A stretch of DNA of 11,768 bases from Minisyncoccota bacterium (GCA_018061745.1 JAGOTN010000006.1:1385-13152), one strand, 5' to 3'. Positions 1 through 7,516 are shown, counted from the stretch's first letter. Notes: generated by a model from the sequence alone, not told the origin. Translations and numbers: made by a program.

Positions 1-951
1 TTCGTGGCAGAAGAGATTGAAGAATTAATAAGAAAAGGAGCAAACCCAAATGAAATTGCGATTCTCTATCGAGCAAACTTTCAATCGCGAATTTTAGAAG
101 AATATTTACTTCGTCTTGCAATACCGTACCAAGTTCTTGGAACAAAGTTTTTTGATAGAAAAGAAGTTAAAGATATTTTAAGTTTTTTGCGTGCAGCATT
201 TAATCCTGATGATTTAACAAGTCTTGGAAGAATAATAAATGTTCCAGCAAGAGGAATAGGGAAGGTAACTCTTTTGAAAATTTTGGAAGGAAATGAAGGA
301 CAACTATCAGGAAAAGTTGCAGAAAAAATCGCAGACTTCCGAAGTCTTTTGGCGAGAATTAAAAAAACAGCAGAAACACAGACTCCGAGTGAGACAATTA
401 AAATGATTATTAAATCAACAGGGATGGAAGAAGATTTGAAAAAAGGGGGAGAAGAAGGACTTGAAAGAATTCAAAACATAAAAGAGCTTGCGACTTTGGC
501 AACAAAATATGATGAAACAGAGCCAAGTGAGGGAATAGCAAAACTTCTTGAAGAAGCGGCACTTGCAACAGATCAAGATGAAATTGAAACGGAAGCAGAT
601 ATTCAAAAGAAAAACGGGGTTAAACTTATGACAATTCACTCTTCAAAAGGATTAGAGTTTGATTATGTTTTTATCACAGGACTTGAACAAGGACTTTTCC
701 CAAGTGAAAGAAAAGATTCTAAAAAAGACGACGAGGAAGAAGAGAGGAGATTGTTTTATGTTGCACTTACAAGAGCGCGGAAGAAAATATTTTTGTCATA
801 TGCAGGAATACGAACAATTTATGGTTCACAACAAGTAAATATTCCGTCAGAATTTATTGCGGATGTTCCAGCAGATTTAATTGAGAGCGAAGAAGGAGAT
901 GAAGGGAATGATGTTATTAGCCAAGCACGAAGTGTTTTTATAAATTGGTAA
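1..951 (+). CDS. uvrD: UvrD/PcrA-type superfamily 1 DNA helicase, C-terminal part (5' truncated by window edge)
   Basis: The reading frame is open from base 1, so the gene starts upstream; 316 residues are visible. It is the C-terminal (2B/2A) half of an SF1A 3'-5' DNA helicase acting in repair and replication-fork maintenance. Motif IV (YRANFQSR) is at fragment residues 23-30. The stretch DRKEVKDILSFLR and the following NPDD and NVPARGIG are typical of PcrA/UvrD/Rep. Motif V (TIHSSKGLEFD) is at 211-221 and motif VI (EERRLFYVALTRAR) at about 247-260. The Walker A and B motifs must lie upstream. The protein ends only about 36 residues after the conserved PSEFIADVP segment, so the C-terminal tail with the Tudor-like RNA-polymerase-binding fold of many PcrA/UvrD proteins seems absent. 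rsmA begins after one base. UvrD versus PcrA cannot be separated from this fragment. Confidence 0.95.
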   Translation, partial: FVAEEIEELIRKGANPNEIAILYRANFQSRILEEYLLRLAIPYQVLGTKFFDRKEVKDILSFLRAAFNPDDLTSLGRIINVPARGIGKVTLLKILEGNEGQLSGKVAEKIADFRSLLARIKKTAETQTPSETIKMIIKSTGMEEDLKKGGEEGLERIQNIKELATLATKYDETEPSEGIAKLLEEAALATDQDEIETEADIQKKNGVKLMTIHSSKGLEFDYVFITGLEQGLFPSERKDSKKDDEEEERRLFYVALTRARKKIFLSYAGIRTIYGSQQVNIPSEFIADVPADLIESEEGDEGNDVISQARSVFINW

Positions 952-952
952 C

Positions 953-1750
953 ATGCAAGAAAATTTCAGTCAAAAAGCAAAAAAATCTTTAGGTCAAAAC
1001 TTTTTAAAATCCGAGAAGGCTTTAAATCAAATGGTGAAAGCAGGAGAATTAAAAGAGGGAGATGTGGTGCTTGAGATAGGGCCTGGTAGAGGTGCTTTAA
1101 CAAAAAAACTTTTAGAGACAGGAGCAAAAGTTGTGGCGGTGGAAAAAGATGAAGTGCTTGCCGGGGAGTTGGAGGCGGTGTTGCAAAGCTTTTGTGAAAG
1201 TGGGCAACTTGAAATACTTAGGTTTGATGCCTTGGAGTTTAAACCGAGCCAACATAAAAATCTAAAAAATGATTACAAAATTATTGCGAATATTCCTTAT
1301 TACATTACGGGTGCATTAATAGAAAAATTTCTAACAGAAAAAAATCCGCCGAAATCAGTTACATTTTTAGTGCAAAAAGAAGTTGCGGAAAGAATAATGT
1401 CTCGCGACAAAAAAGAAAGCATTCTTTCAATTTCAATAAAAGTTTTTGGAAAACCTAAATACATAGCAACTGTTCCAAAAGGAGCCTTTGTTCCAGCTCC
1501 AAAAGTAGATTCTGCGATCATTCATATTTCAGATGTTTCAAATGAACTTTTTTCAAATAAAAAAAATAATTTAACAGAACAAAGATTTTTTGAAGTTGTA
1601 AAAGCAGGATTTGCACACAAAAGAAAACAACTTGGGGGAAATTTAGAGGGGATTGTGGAAAAACAAAAGTTTGGAGAGTGTGGGATTAATCCAAAAATTC
1701 GTTCTGAAGAATTAACTGTAGAAAATTGGGTTTGTTTAGCTAGAAAATAA
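953..1750 (+). CDS. rsmA: 16S rRNA (adenine-N6,N6)-dimethyltransferase RsmA (KsgA)
   Basis: A complete 265-residue protein, normal length for KsgA/RsmA. The enzyme uses S-adenosylmethionine to dimethylate the two adjacent adenines in the helix 45 loop of 16S rRNA, a late small-subunit maturation step. N-terminal KSLGQNFL (residues 11-18) is the family signature. The SAM-binding motif I LEIGPGRGALT is at 40-50, the acidic ribose-binding residue is E64 in AVEKD, and FDAL with D92 follows. The catalytic motif IV NIPYYIT is at 113-119. The C-terminal part has the usual small RNA-binding domain, with FAHKRKQL near residue 220. It starts one base after the helicase stop with no Shine-Dalgarno. A TATAAA lies at 939-944, 8 nt before the ATG, so either readthrough from the helicase or a weak local promoter is possible. 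Its TAA abuts the stop of the convergent gene. Confidence 0.96.
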   Translation: MQENFSQKAKKSLGQNFLKSEKALNQMVKAGELKEGDVVLEIGPGRGALTKKLLETGAKVVAVEKDEVLAGELEAVLQSFCESGQLEILRFDALEFKPSQHKNLKNDYKIIANIPYYITGALIEKFLTEKNPPKSVTFLVQKEVAERIMSRDKKESILSISIKVFGKPKYIATVPKGAFVPAPKVDSAIIHISDVSNELFSNKKNNLTEQRFFEVVKAGFAHKRKQLGGNLEGIVEKQKFGECGINPKIRSEELTVENWVCLARK

Positions 1751-2173
1751 TTACAGAGAAGTTCCTGCTCCAGGTCCATGATTGATTATTCCTTTAACCT
1801 TAAGAGGCTTTTTACATTGTGGGTCAACCTTTGTTGAAAAACACAATCCACCCACATTATAGGTTCCCAAAGTATATCGATTAGGCTTTAGTTGGTAATG
1901 TTCATATATTTTTGATTGTGGATCAACTTTAAGCCAGATATTACTCTTGCTAACATACTCATTTATCTGCACGGCATAACTTTTATTTTTTTCGCAGTCA
2001 CACTCCAATCTACGAATAACCTGCCCACCGAAAATTTCTCCTGTATGATTTTTTTGACTTACAGAATACGCTGCAGCAAGACTTGTTTCCTTTGGAATAT
2101 TTTTTAGATCAGTCTTAAAAAGAAATAAAAAAATAGCCAGTACCAAAACCAATAGTAATAATTTTCTATTCAT
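1751..2173 (-). CDS. Small exported or membrane-anchored Cys-containing protein, unknown function
   Basis: A 140-residue protein with a strongly hydrophobic N-terminus after a short basic start (MNRK, then about residues 5-19). This is either a signal peptide or a signal anchor; no lipobox Cys is present. The mature part has four cysteines, C58 and C60 as CxC, then C111 and C120, which suggests two disulfides outside the cytoplasm. From memory, the overall pattern (FGGxI before the CxC, LGxYxxGG before the third Cys, GTSL at the C-terminus) matches a family of small secreted proteins common in Parcubacteria genomes. This is recognition from memory, not a search result, and I know of no function. 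The start is fixed by a TGATATAAT promoter whose expected transcription start falls on the ATG. The stop abuts the rsmA stop on the other strand, so the two transcripts must overlap unless one ends inside a coding region. Confidence 0.82.
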   Translation of the reverse strand: MNRKLLLLVLVLAIFLFLFKTDLKNIPKETSLAAAYSVSQKNHTGEIFGGQVIRRLECDCEKNKSYAVQINEYVSKSNIWLKVDPQSKIYEHYQLKPNRYTLGTYNVGGLCFSTKVDPQCKKPLKVKGIINHGPGAGTSL

Positions 2174-2179
2174 AAAAAA

Positions 2180-2188
2180 ATTATATCA
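2180..2188 (-). promoter_or_regulatory. Extended -10 promoter (TGATATAAT) for the minus-strand small exported protein
   Basis: On the minus strand this reads TGA-TATAAT, a perfect extended -10 with the consensus TATAAT hexamer at 2180-2185. Only 6 nt separate it from the ATG at 2171-2173, so the expected start of transcription falls on or next to the start codon, implying a leaderless mRNA. No convincing -35 stands at 17 bp; a TTGATA (plus-strand 2199-2204) is only 13 bp away. There is no Shine-Dalgarno sequence. Confidence 0.65.
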
Positions 2189-2206
2189 CGCAATCTATTA
2201 TCAATC

Positions 2207-2215
2207 TGCTATAAT
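2207..2215 (+). promoter_or_regulatory. Extended -10 promoter (TGCTATAAT) at the head of the secretion-like gene run
   Basis: TGC-TATAAT, with a consensus hexamer at 2210-2215 and 7 nt before the ATG at 2223, again predicting a leaderless transcript. It lies back to back with the minus-strand extended -10 at 2180-2188, with 24 bp between the two hexamers. RNA polymerase could not occupy both sites at once. It probably drives the first gene or genes of the long plus-strand run. Confidence 0.65.
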
Positions 2216-2222
2216 TTATTCG

Positions 2223-3041
2223 ATGCAAAAACCGAGCAAAAAAGTAATTTCTATAATGATTATCACTTTTGCAATAATTGTGGCTTTTATTGGGGCCGAT
2301 GTTATAAAAAACAAAGATTTCACAAAAGAAACTCCAGAAACCGAGGAAGTTGATGGTACAAAAATAGTCTCAGCAGGCAAAGTAAAAAGCATAGAAGAAT
2401 TTTTTATTTCTAAAGAAAAAGAAATAACTGATAATTTAGACAAAACGAAAGACCCTCAAAATGTTTCGGAGTTTGTTTTAAATAATTTATTTGGAAACTA
2501 TAACGATTTAAAAAACCAAAACTTAAATACTCCTGAAAATATAGACATTCTGACAACAACCATAGCTGAACAAACAAAACCTTTTACAACAATACCTAAC
2601 AAGTATTCATCTTTGGATTTAAACACTTTTCCAGACTACAGAAGAGATGACGTCCGAAAGTATGGGAACCAATTTTCTGAGTTACTTGTAAATCACAAAC
2701 TTCTTTTGCCAACAATAGATAAAGAAGATCCTGTCGAATATATAAAAGAATATGCTAATACTTATGTTCAATATGCAGATGCTTTGTCTAAAATACAAGT
2801 TCCGAGAAGTATCTCAAATGAACATCTAAGATACGTAAATAACCTATACAAAATAAGTGTTGCTTTAGTAACTTTGTCGGAAACCAAAGAAGATCCGATT
2901 TTTACTGTTCTAATTTTAAATCAATACAATCAAGCTTGGGATTCTCAAACAAAAATCTTAATAAACATAGCAAATTATTTTGAATTAAATGATATAATTT
3001 TTTCTGAGAACGAAACTGGAATAATGTGGAACAATTTTTAA
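2223..3041 (+). CDS. Membrane-anchored helical protein of unknown function, first gene of the type IV secretion-like run
   Basis: A 272-residue protein I do not recognise as a named family. A basic start (MQKPSKK) precedes one hydrophobic segment at about residues 8-25 (an uncleaved anchor or signal peptide). An acidic, Thr/Glu-rich linker follows at about 33-45, and the rest is polar and probably mostly helical, with no cysteine. The extracytoplasmic C-terminal part is thus likely to be a helical domain on a short stalk. It begins 7 nt after a TGCTATAAT element and ends 7 nt before the next gene, which encodes a secreted Ig-like protein. Position suggests an accessory or surface part of the downstream apparatus, but this is inference from neighbourhood only. 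Confidence 0.85.
   Translation: MQKPSKKVISIMIITFAIIVAFIGADVIKNKDFTKETPETEEVDGTKIVSAGKVKSIEEFFISKEKEITDNLDKTKDPQNVSEFVLNNLFGNYNDLKNQNLNTPENIDILTTTIAEQTKPFTTIPNKYSSLDLNTFPDYRRDDVRKYGNQFSELLVNHKLLLPTIDKEDPVEYIKEYANTYVQYADALSKIQVPRSISNEHLRYVNNLYKISVALVTLSETKEDPIFTVLILNQYNQAWDSQTKILINIANYFELNDIIFSENETGIMWNNF
2990..2998 (+). promoter_or_regulatory. Possible internal extended -10 (TGATATAAT) upstream of the secreted Ig-like gene
   Basis: TGA-TATAAT lies inside the 3' end of the preceding coding region, 50 nt before the ATG at 3049. It matches the extended -10 form of the other promoters here, but no start codon sits 6-9 nt downstream. Used as a promoter it would give a leader of roughly 45 nt, unlike the others. 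In such AT-rich DNA a chance match is quite possible. Confidence 0.25.
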
Positions 3042-3048
3042 TCAAATT

Positions 3049-4638
3049 ATGTTTAAGAAAATCTCAAAAATAATTTTAGCAGGAACATTAAGCGCTGTTC
3101 TTATTGCTTTTATTTCATTCCAAGCTTTCCCAAAATCTAGTCAAGCACAACAAGCAACAACAACCCCAACTGTTACTTGTGCTCCAAACAAAAGAGAAGT
3201 AGCAAGAAATGAAGATGTAACTTGGACCGCGACAGTTCTAAATAGAGGAGCTTCTGTTTCTTATAGATGGAGAGGAGACAATATTGATACAATAAACTCA
3301 TCTACAATCACAACAGATTATGCGTCCATTGGAATAAAAAGAGCTACAACAACAGTTACAACAGGTGGGGTTGTTATCGAAGCCGGATGTAGTGTGGAAG
3401 TTAAACTAAATGTAGCATTACCAACAACAAACACTGGTGGTTCTCAACAAAATCCACTTAGTCAACTTGGACAACTAGGAAGTCTTTTAGGTGGTGGAGG
3501 CGGAAGTAGACCTAGCGGAAGTTCTTCTGGTGGTTCAAGTGGAGGTTCTGGTTCTCGACCAAGTAATGGAACTACATATACGCCTTCAAACAACGGGGGC
3601 TCTTCAACGAATGGCACAAATGGTACTAACGGAACCAATGGAACAAACACAAGTACGAACAATACAAATAATACAACTACAAACAACAACACAAACAATC
3701 AAACTGCGGATAATAATACCCCTGGGAATGAACAATATTATGAAAATCAAGACGAGTACGAAAATGGAACAGCGGACCAGTGTAAAGAAGAAGGACCGGC
3801 TCAAGGAATGAAAAAAGAACTAAAAGACAAAGCCGCTGAAGCAAAAAAATCACTTACAGGCCAAATGGTTCCAGTAGATCCAAAACCTATCGTAGAGCCA
3901 ATTGAAAGCATACAAAAAAACATAGCTCTAATAACCGCTAAAGAAATTGGAGAGGAAAGTGAGCAAAAACCAGCCTTGGATGCTGTTTTGTCTTGCGAGA
4001 CAGATAAGGAGATTGCAAAAGGAATTGAACAAACAAAAAATAAAATCAGAGAAACAGGCCCTGATGAACAACCACTTTTTGTACAAGCTTACACAAAACT
4101 TTTTAACGACCTTCGTGATGAAGTAATAAAAAAGTTTATAGACGAAGTTAAAAAATCTGATAAATGCGGAGACGGTGTTAATTCAGAAATTGCAAAATCA
4201 ATACAAGACGAAGAACAAAAATCTTCTATCCTAAGCTCTGCTAAAAATGAAGTTTGTTCAGCAGATTCTGGAAATAAAAATGATTTAAATGATCCTGAGA
4301 ATTATTTTAGATGGTTATACCCAACAAACAACACAATAGTCAAATCTGGAAAATATAAAACCGAGCTTGCTAAAATAGTTGAAGGAAGTCTTCAAAAAGA
4401 AGCTTATAAAAAACAAATATCCGGAGGATGGTATGACAACATTGACGATATAGGAAACATTATAGAACCAGCAACTCTATACCGTCCACAACTCGAAGCC
4501 ACACTAGTCAGCGCCCGAGTAAGGCAAGGTGTTTCTGATGAAGTTTCTGAAGATAATAAACTTTTAGAGGACTACCTTAAAAAAGCAACACAAACAGATC
4601 CAAAAGATGATCAAGGAGGTTCTCAACTTGCAACTTAA
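3049..4638 (+). CDS. Secreted Ig/PKD-like protein with long Gly/Ser/Asn/Thr linker and helical C-terminal domain
   Basis: A 529-residue protein. Residues 1-33 are a signal peptide or anchor (basic MFKK start, hydrophobic about 8-26, likely cleavage near SQAQ). Residues 40-123 form an Ig/PKD-like beta domain with C44 and C114 positioned for a disulfide, W59 and YRWRGDN at 72-78. Residues 130-225 are a low-complexity linker: first Gly/Ser-rich, then Asn/Thr/Gly-rich with tandem NGT units at about 188-199. The NGT units use mixed synonymous codons, so this is not fresh repeat slippage. Residues 240-529 are charged and mainly helical, with single cysteines at 245, 316, 373 and 403. The architecture fits an envelope-spanning or surface-displayed component: exposed Ig-like head, flexible spacer, helical assembly domain. 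The next gene is a VirB6/TrbL-like channel protein, so membership of a secretion apparatus is plausible but unproven. Upstream, only TTTAAT (3037-3042) lies in the -10 position used elsewhere. Confidence 0.85.
   Translation: MFKKISKIILAGTLSAVLIAFISFQAFPKSSQAQQATTTPTVTCAPNKREVARNEDVTWTATVLNRGASVSYRWRGDNIDTINSSTITTDYASIGIKRATTTVTTGGVVIEAGCSVEVKLNVALPTTNTGGSQQNPLSQLGQLGSLLGGGGGSRPSGSSSGGSSGGSGSRPSNGTTYTPSNNGGSSTNGTNGTNGTNGTNTSTNNTNNTTTNNNTNNQTADNNTPGNEQYYENQDEYENGTADQCKEEGPAQGMKKELKDKAAEAKKSLTGQMVPVDPKPIVEPIESIQKNIALITAKEIGEESEQKPALDAVLSCETDKEIAKGIEQTKNKIRETGPDEQPLFVQAYTKLFNDLRDEVIKKFIDEVKKSDKCGDGVNSEIAKSIQDEEQKSSILSSAKNEVCSADSGNKNDLNDPENYFRWLYPTNNTIVKSGKYKTELAKIVEGSLQKEAYKKQISGGWYDNIDDIGNIIEPATLYRPQLEATLVSARVRQGVSDEVSEDNKLLEDYLKKATQTDPKDDQGGSQLAT
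3607..3700 (+). repeat. Asn/Thr-rich low-complexity tract with degenerate NGT codon repeats
   Basis: Within the secreted Ig-like gene, this DNA encodes tandem Asn-Gly-Thr units followed by an Asn/Thr-rich stretch. The codons vary (AAT/AAC, GGC/GGT/GGA, ACA/ACT/ACC), so DNA identity between units is low while the peptide is kept. This points to protein-level maintenance of a flexible spacer rather than a recent microsatellite. Confidence 0.7.
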
Positions 4639-4679
4639 TACAAAGTAGTAGATAAAAACAATTTGAATTTAAAATATAG

Positions 4680-4688
4680 TGTTATAAT
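4680..4688 (+). promoter_or_regulatory. Extended -10 promoter (TGTTATAAT) for the VirB6/TrbL-like gene
   Basis: TGT-TATAAT sits at the end of the largest gap in the run (4639-4694), with the hexamer at 4683-4688 and 6 nt before the ATG at 4695. This again predicts a leaderless mRNA. A TTGAAT at 4663-4668 is 14 bp upstream, shorter than the usual 16-18 bp, so the TG extension probably compensates. No terminator-like hairpin is visible in the gap. Confidence 0.65.
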
Positions 4689-4694
4689 TTTTGT

Positions 4695-6740
4695 ATGAGT
4701 TTTTTATTAAAGAGGAAGAAAATTTTTCTTTTTGTTTTTTTGTTTATTTTTTTATTAGGAAGCTTTCAAATCAACACTACAAACGCAGCAACTCCAAGCT
4801 ACTCCGGTTGGGGAAACTCGAGCGGTTGGACATCTGGAGGAACAACACTTCCTTCAGAAACCCCTGCACAATCTGATACAGAAAAATTAAGCTTCACAGA
4901 CCAAATACTAAGTGGCGCATTCGGGGTAGCTGATTGGCTTTTAAGAGCTTTTAGTCCTATTTGGGATTTCTTAGGACTATTAATCCTAACTCTTACAGGA
5001 ATCTTATTAGGTGTCGCGTCTGGCTTGTTTGATCTGATCATCCAAATTGGAATCTATGGAATTTCAGACATTGTTGGTGCAAAAGATTCTCCAATAAAAG
5101 AAGCTTGGAGTATTTTTAGAAATCTTGCCAATATTGGAATAATTTTTGCACTTGTTTTCATTGCAATAGGAACTATTTTGCAAAAAAGTGGTTACGAAGG
5201 AAAAAAACTTCTAGGAAGAGTCATTGTAGCCGCTCTTTTAATGAACTTCAGTTTCTTTTTTGGAGCCATAGTTGTTGATGTTTCAAATCAAATGGCCATA
5301 AGCGTTTATGGAAAAATTAAAGAGGTTACAGAGGCGGGTCAAGGACAGAGTGCCAACTTAGGTACTTACATAATGAAAAATTCAGGAGTAGCTGTTTTTA
5401 TAACCGCTGCAAAAGCAAATATTGATGGAAATGCCAAAAAGGAGAATGAGGAGACATTAAGCAATTCTAAATGGGAAATGATGAAAGCTTATGGGTCTGG
5501 ATTAATAGGTCCACCAGGAGACGCTCAAGATAATTTAACTTATCGTTCGGTTTCTATTTGGATGGGAGCTATTGCTTCATTAGTATTAGCGGTTGTCTTA
5601 TTTATAGGTGGAGCGATGGTTCTTGGAAGGTTGATAGCGATCCTGTTGTTACTTGTCGTATCTCCAATTGCTTTTGCAAGCATGATTCTGCCAAGTACTC
5701 AAAAAATATCTGATAAATGGTGGCAAGACATCATAGGTCAGTCTTTCTTTTTACCAGCTTTTCTTCTTTTTATTCTAATAGGATTAAAGATCTTGGGAGT
5801 TTTTCAAAAAATGGACATGAAGAAATATATTGATGGAATCAACGGTAATCCAACAAGTGTAGGAGATAGTTTTATAGGAACTATAAAAATAATCACCGGA
5901 GCGGGTTTTGCAATGGCTATCGTAATAGGTCTTTTTATCGCTGCATTAATAGTGGCCAAAAAAATAGAGCACGGGTCAGGTGGAGCTGTTGGAAAAATAA
6001 GTGCTTCGGTGACTTCTGCAACAGGTGGAGCAATGCTTGGAAGTGCGGCATTCTTGGGAAGAAACACAGCAGGAGCTGGAGCAGCGCTAGCTTTAAAGAG
6101 CGATGCTGTTAAGAAATTTGCACAGAGTATGCCAATGGTAGGAGGGGCATTCGCTAAACAATTAGAAAAGATTGGGAAATCTTCTTTTGATTTAAGAGGT
6201 TCAAAAACATTTAAAGGGGTCGCTTCAGCTACGGGAGTTGGTGGGGATTTCAACAAAACAATGGCCACTCCAAAAGATGGATTTAAAGGTCAAACAGATA
6301 GACTTTCAAAGATGATACAGGACACATATAAAGCAATACCAGACAATGCAGAAGCTGATATAAAAAAAGAAAAAGATGCTTATGAAATTGCAACAAAAGA
6401 ACTTGAAACAAAAAAGTCTGCTTTAAAAGCTTTGGACAAAGACCTGGCTACAGGAAGAATCTCTGCTGGTGTTCATAGCGCAAAAGTAGCAGCGCTCGAT
6501 GTTGATGGGGCAAAAGCGGCCAACGAAACAGCCCGAGGAAATTATGAAACAGCTAAAAATCCAGCAAAAGCGGCCTTTGTTGCAAAAACAGACGGGAAAG
6601 TTTCAATTAAAAATATTTGGTTTACACCAGCCACAAACACAGCAAGAGACGTTATTAAAAAAGAAATTAGAAGTCAAAGAAGCCAAGACACCAAAGACCT
6701 TATGGACGCAATCAATAACAATAAACCTTCAACACCTTAA
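4695..6740 (+). CDS. VirB6/TrbL-like polytopic inner-membrane protein of a type IV secretion-like system
   Basis: A 681-residue protein. A basic, very hydrophobic N-terminus (about 8-26), likely a signal peptide ending near TNAA, is followed by an extracytoplasmic Ser/Gly/Trp-rich stretch. Hydrophobic segments then lie at about 91-128, 145-163, 174-196, 288-306, 310-331, 351-370 and 398-421. This multi-pass core followed by a long soluble C-terminal tail (about 425-681, Ala/Lys-rich, helical, coiled-coil-like around 545-600) is the layout of TrbL/VirB6 proteins, which form the inner-membrane channel platform. The assignment rests on topology and neighbours (PrgI, VirB4) because VirB6 proteins conserve little sequence. 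A Gly/Ala-rich stretch at about 428-465 begins the tail. The ATG is chosen because it lies 6 nt after TGTTATAAT and gives a complete export signal. The next gene starts 2 nt after its stop. Confidence 0.85.
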   Translation: MSFLLKRKKIFLFVFLFIFLLGSFQINTTNAATPSYSGWGNSSGWTSGGTTLPSETPAQSDTEKLSFTDQILSGAFGVADWLLRAFSPIWDFLGLLILTLTGILLGVASGLFDLIIQIGIYGISDIVGAKDSPIKEAWSIFRNLANIGIIFALVFIAIGTILQKSGYEGKKLLGRVIVAALLMNFSFFFGAIVVDVSNQMAISVYGKIKEVTEAGQGQSANLGTYIMKNSGVAVFITAAKANIDGNAKKENEETLSNSKWEMMKAYGSGLIGPPGDAQDNLTYRSVSIWMGAIASLVLAVVLFIGGAMVLGRLIAILLLLVVSPIAFASMILPSTQKISDKWWQDIIGQSFFLPAFLLFILIGLKILGVFQKMDMKKYIDGINGNPTSVGDSFIGTIKIITGAGFAMAIVIGLFIAALIVAKKIEHGSGGAVGKISASVTSATGGAMLGSAAFLGRNTAGAGAALALKSDAVKKFAQSMPMVGGAFAKQLEKIGKSSFDLRGSKTFKGVASATGVGGDFNKTMATPKDGFKGQTDRLSKMIQDTYKAIPDNAEADIKKEKDAYEIATKELETKKSALKALDKDLATGRISAGVHSAKVAALDVDGAKAANETARGNYETAKNPAKAAFVAKTDGKVSIKNIWFTPATNTARDVIKKEIRSQRSQDTKDLMDAINNNKPSTP

Positions 6741-6742
6741 AT

Positions 6743-7516
6743 ATGCAAATTGAAACTACAAAAATAATTCAAGAACAATTCAAAACTTTACCTCCAGTAA
6801 TTCAGGATACTATTACCAATTCTAATTGGCAGGAGAAAATTCGTAGAGTTGTAAAAAATAACAGCCTTCATGTTGATCAAGGTGCAGCTATTGAAAATCT
6901 TGTACTTATTACAATGCTTGGACTTGAAAATCCTGATGACTTCGTAAATAACGCAAAAGAATATGCACAAGTTTCAGAAGACGCAGCTTACACAATTTCA
7001 AGCGAAGTAGAGCGAGAAATTTTTGGTGACATTAGAAGAAAATTGATAGCACTTACAGAAACAGCAGACACTGTCGCTGATGTAGACAGGGAAGCAAACA
7101 GCGAGCTAAACAAAGTGGCTGAAGATATTGAAAATGCTGTAAAAATAAGCTCAAAACCTTCTCTTAAAGATAAAATTCCTTCTGATTATTTTGATAAAAA
7201 TAAAAAAGTTGAAGCTCCTATAATGGCTAAACAAGAAACAGGATTAAAGCCGATAACAACTCAAATAACAGCGCCAATTGGAGCTTTAGAAAAAAAACCA
7301 GAGGAACCAAAAGTTTTAACTGCAATAGAAAAAGAAATTGCTGAAATTATTGAAACAAAAAAATTAACCGACATTGAACCAGCCACACCTGTTGTAAAAA
7401 AAATCTTCGTACCAATGCCAAAAACTGTAGATATTTTAAAATCTGAAGACAAAATCTTTGCACCAAACACAACACAACCTGCAAAAGTAGACCCCTATCG
7501 TGAATCAATAGAGTAG
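6743..7516 (+). CDS. Soluble helical protein with Pro-rich tail, conserved-type partner of the VirB6-like gene, function unknown
   Basis: A 257-residue protein with no signal peptide, hydrophobic segment or cysteine, so probably cytoplasmic. Residues 1-140 are predicted helical and acidic (QDTITNSNWQEKIRRVV near 20-36, MLGLENPDDF near 58-67, SEVEREIFGDIRRKL near 87-101). From about 145 onward it is a Lys/Pro/Glu/Thr-rich, likely disordered tail with a short helical stretch near 195-210, and it ends in DPYRESIE. I recall similar two-part proteins beside TrbL-like genes in CPR genomes, often with a DPYRE-like C-terminus; this is memory, not a search. It starts 2 nt after the VirB6-like stop with no Shine-Dalgarno or -10 box, so translational coupling is likely. 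The tail could reach a membrane or ATPase partner; that is conjecture. Confidence 0.85.
   Translation: MQIETTKIIQEQFKTLPPVIQDTITNSNWQEKIRRVVKNNSLHVDQGAAIENLVLITMLGLENPDDFVNNAKEYAQVSEDAAYTISSEVEREIFGDIRRKLIALTETADTVADVDREANSELNKVAEDIENAVKISSKPSLKDKIPSDYFDKNKKVEAPIMAKQETGLKPITTQITAPIGALEKKPEEPKVLTAIEKEIAEIIETKKLTDIEPATPVVKKIFVPMPKTVDILKSEDKIFAPNTTQPAKVDPYRESIE

Noticed and set aside
3462..3698. Minus-strand and +2-frame open frames across the low-complexity linker
   Set aside because: They are products of the repetitive Gly/Ser/Asn/Thr codons; their translations are just Pro/Leu/Val- or Gln/Thr-rich echoes of the repeat and have no start signals.
5804..6268. 154-codon open frame on the minus strand opposite the VirB6-like gene
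   Set aside because: It lies wholly antisense to a well-supported coding region and is rich in Ala/Pro/Ile, as expected from the complement of Gly/Ala-rich codons. It shows no export signal or motif and has no promoter of the kind seen elsewhere.
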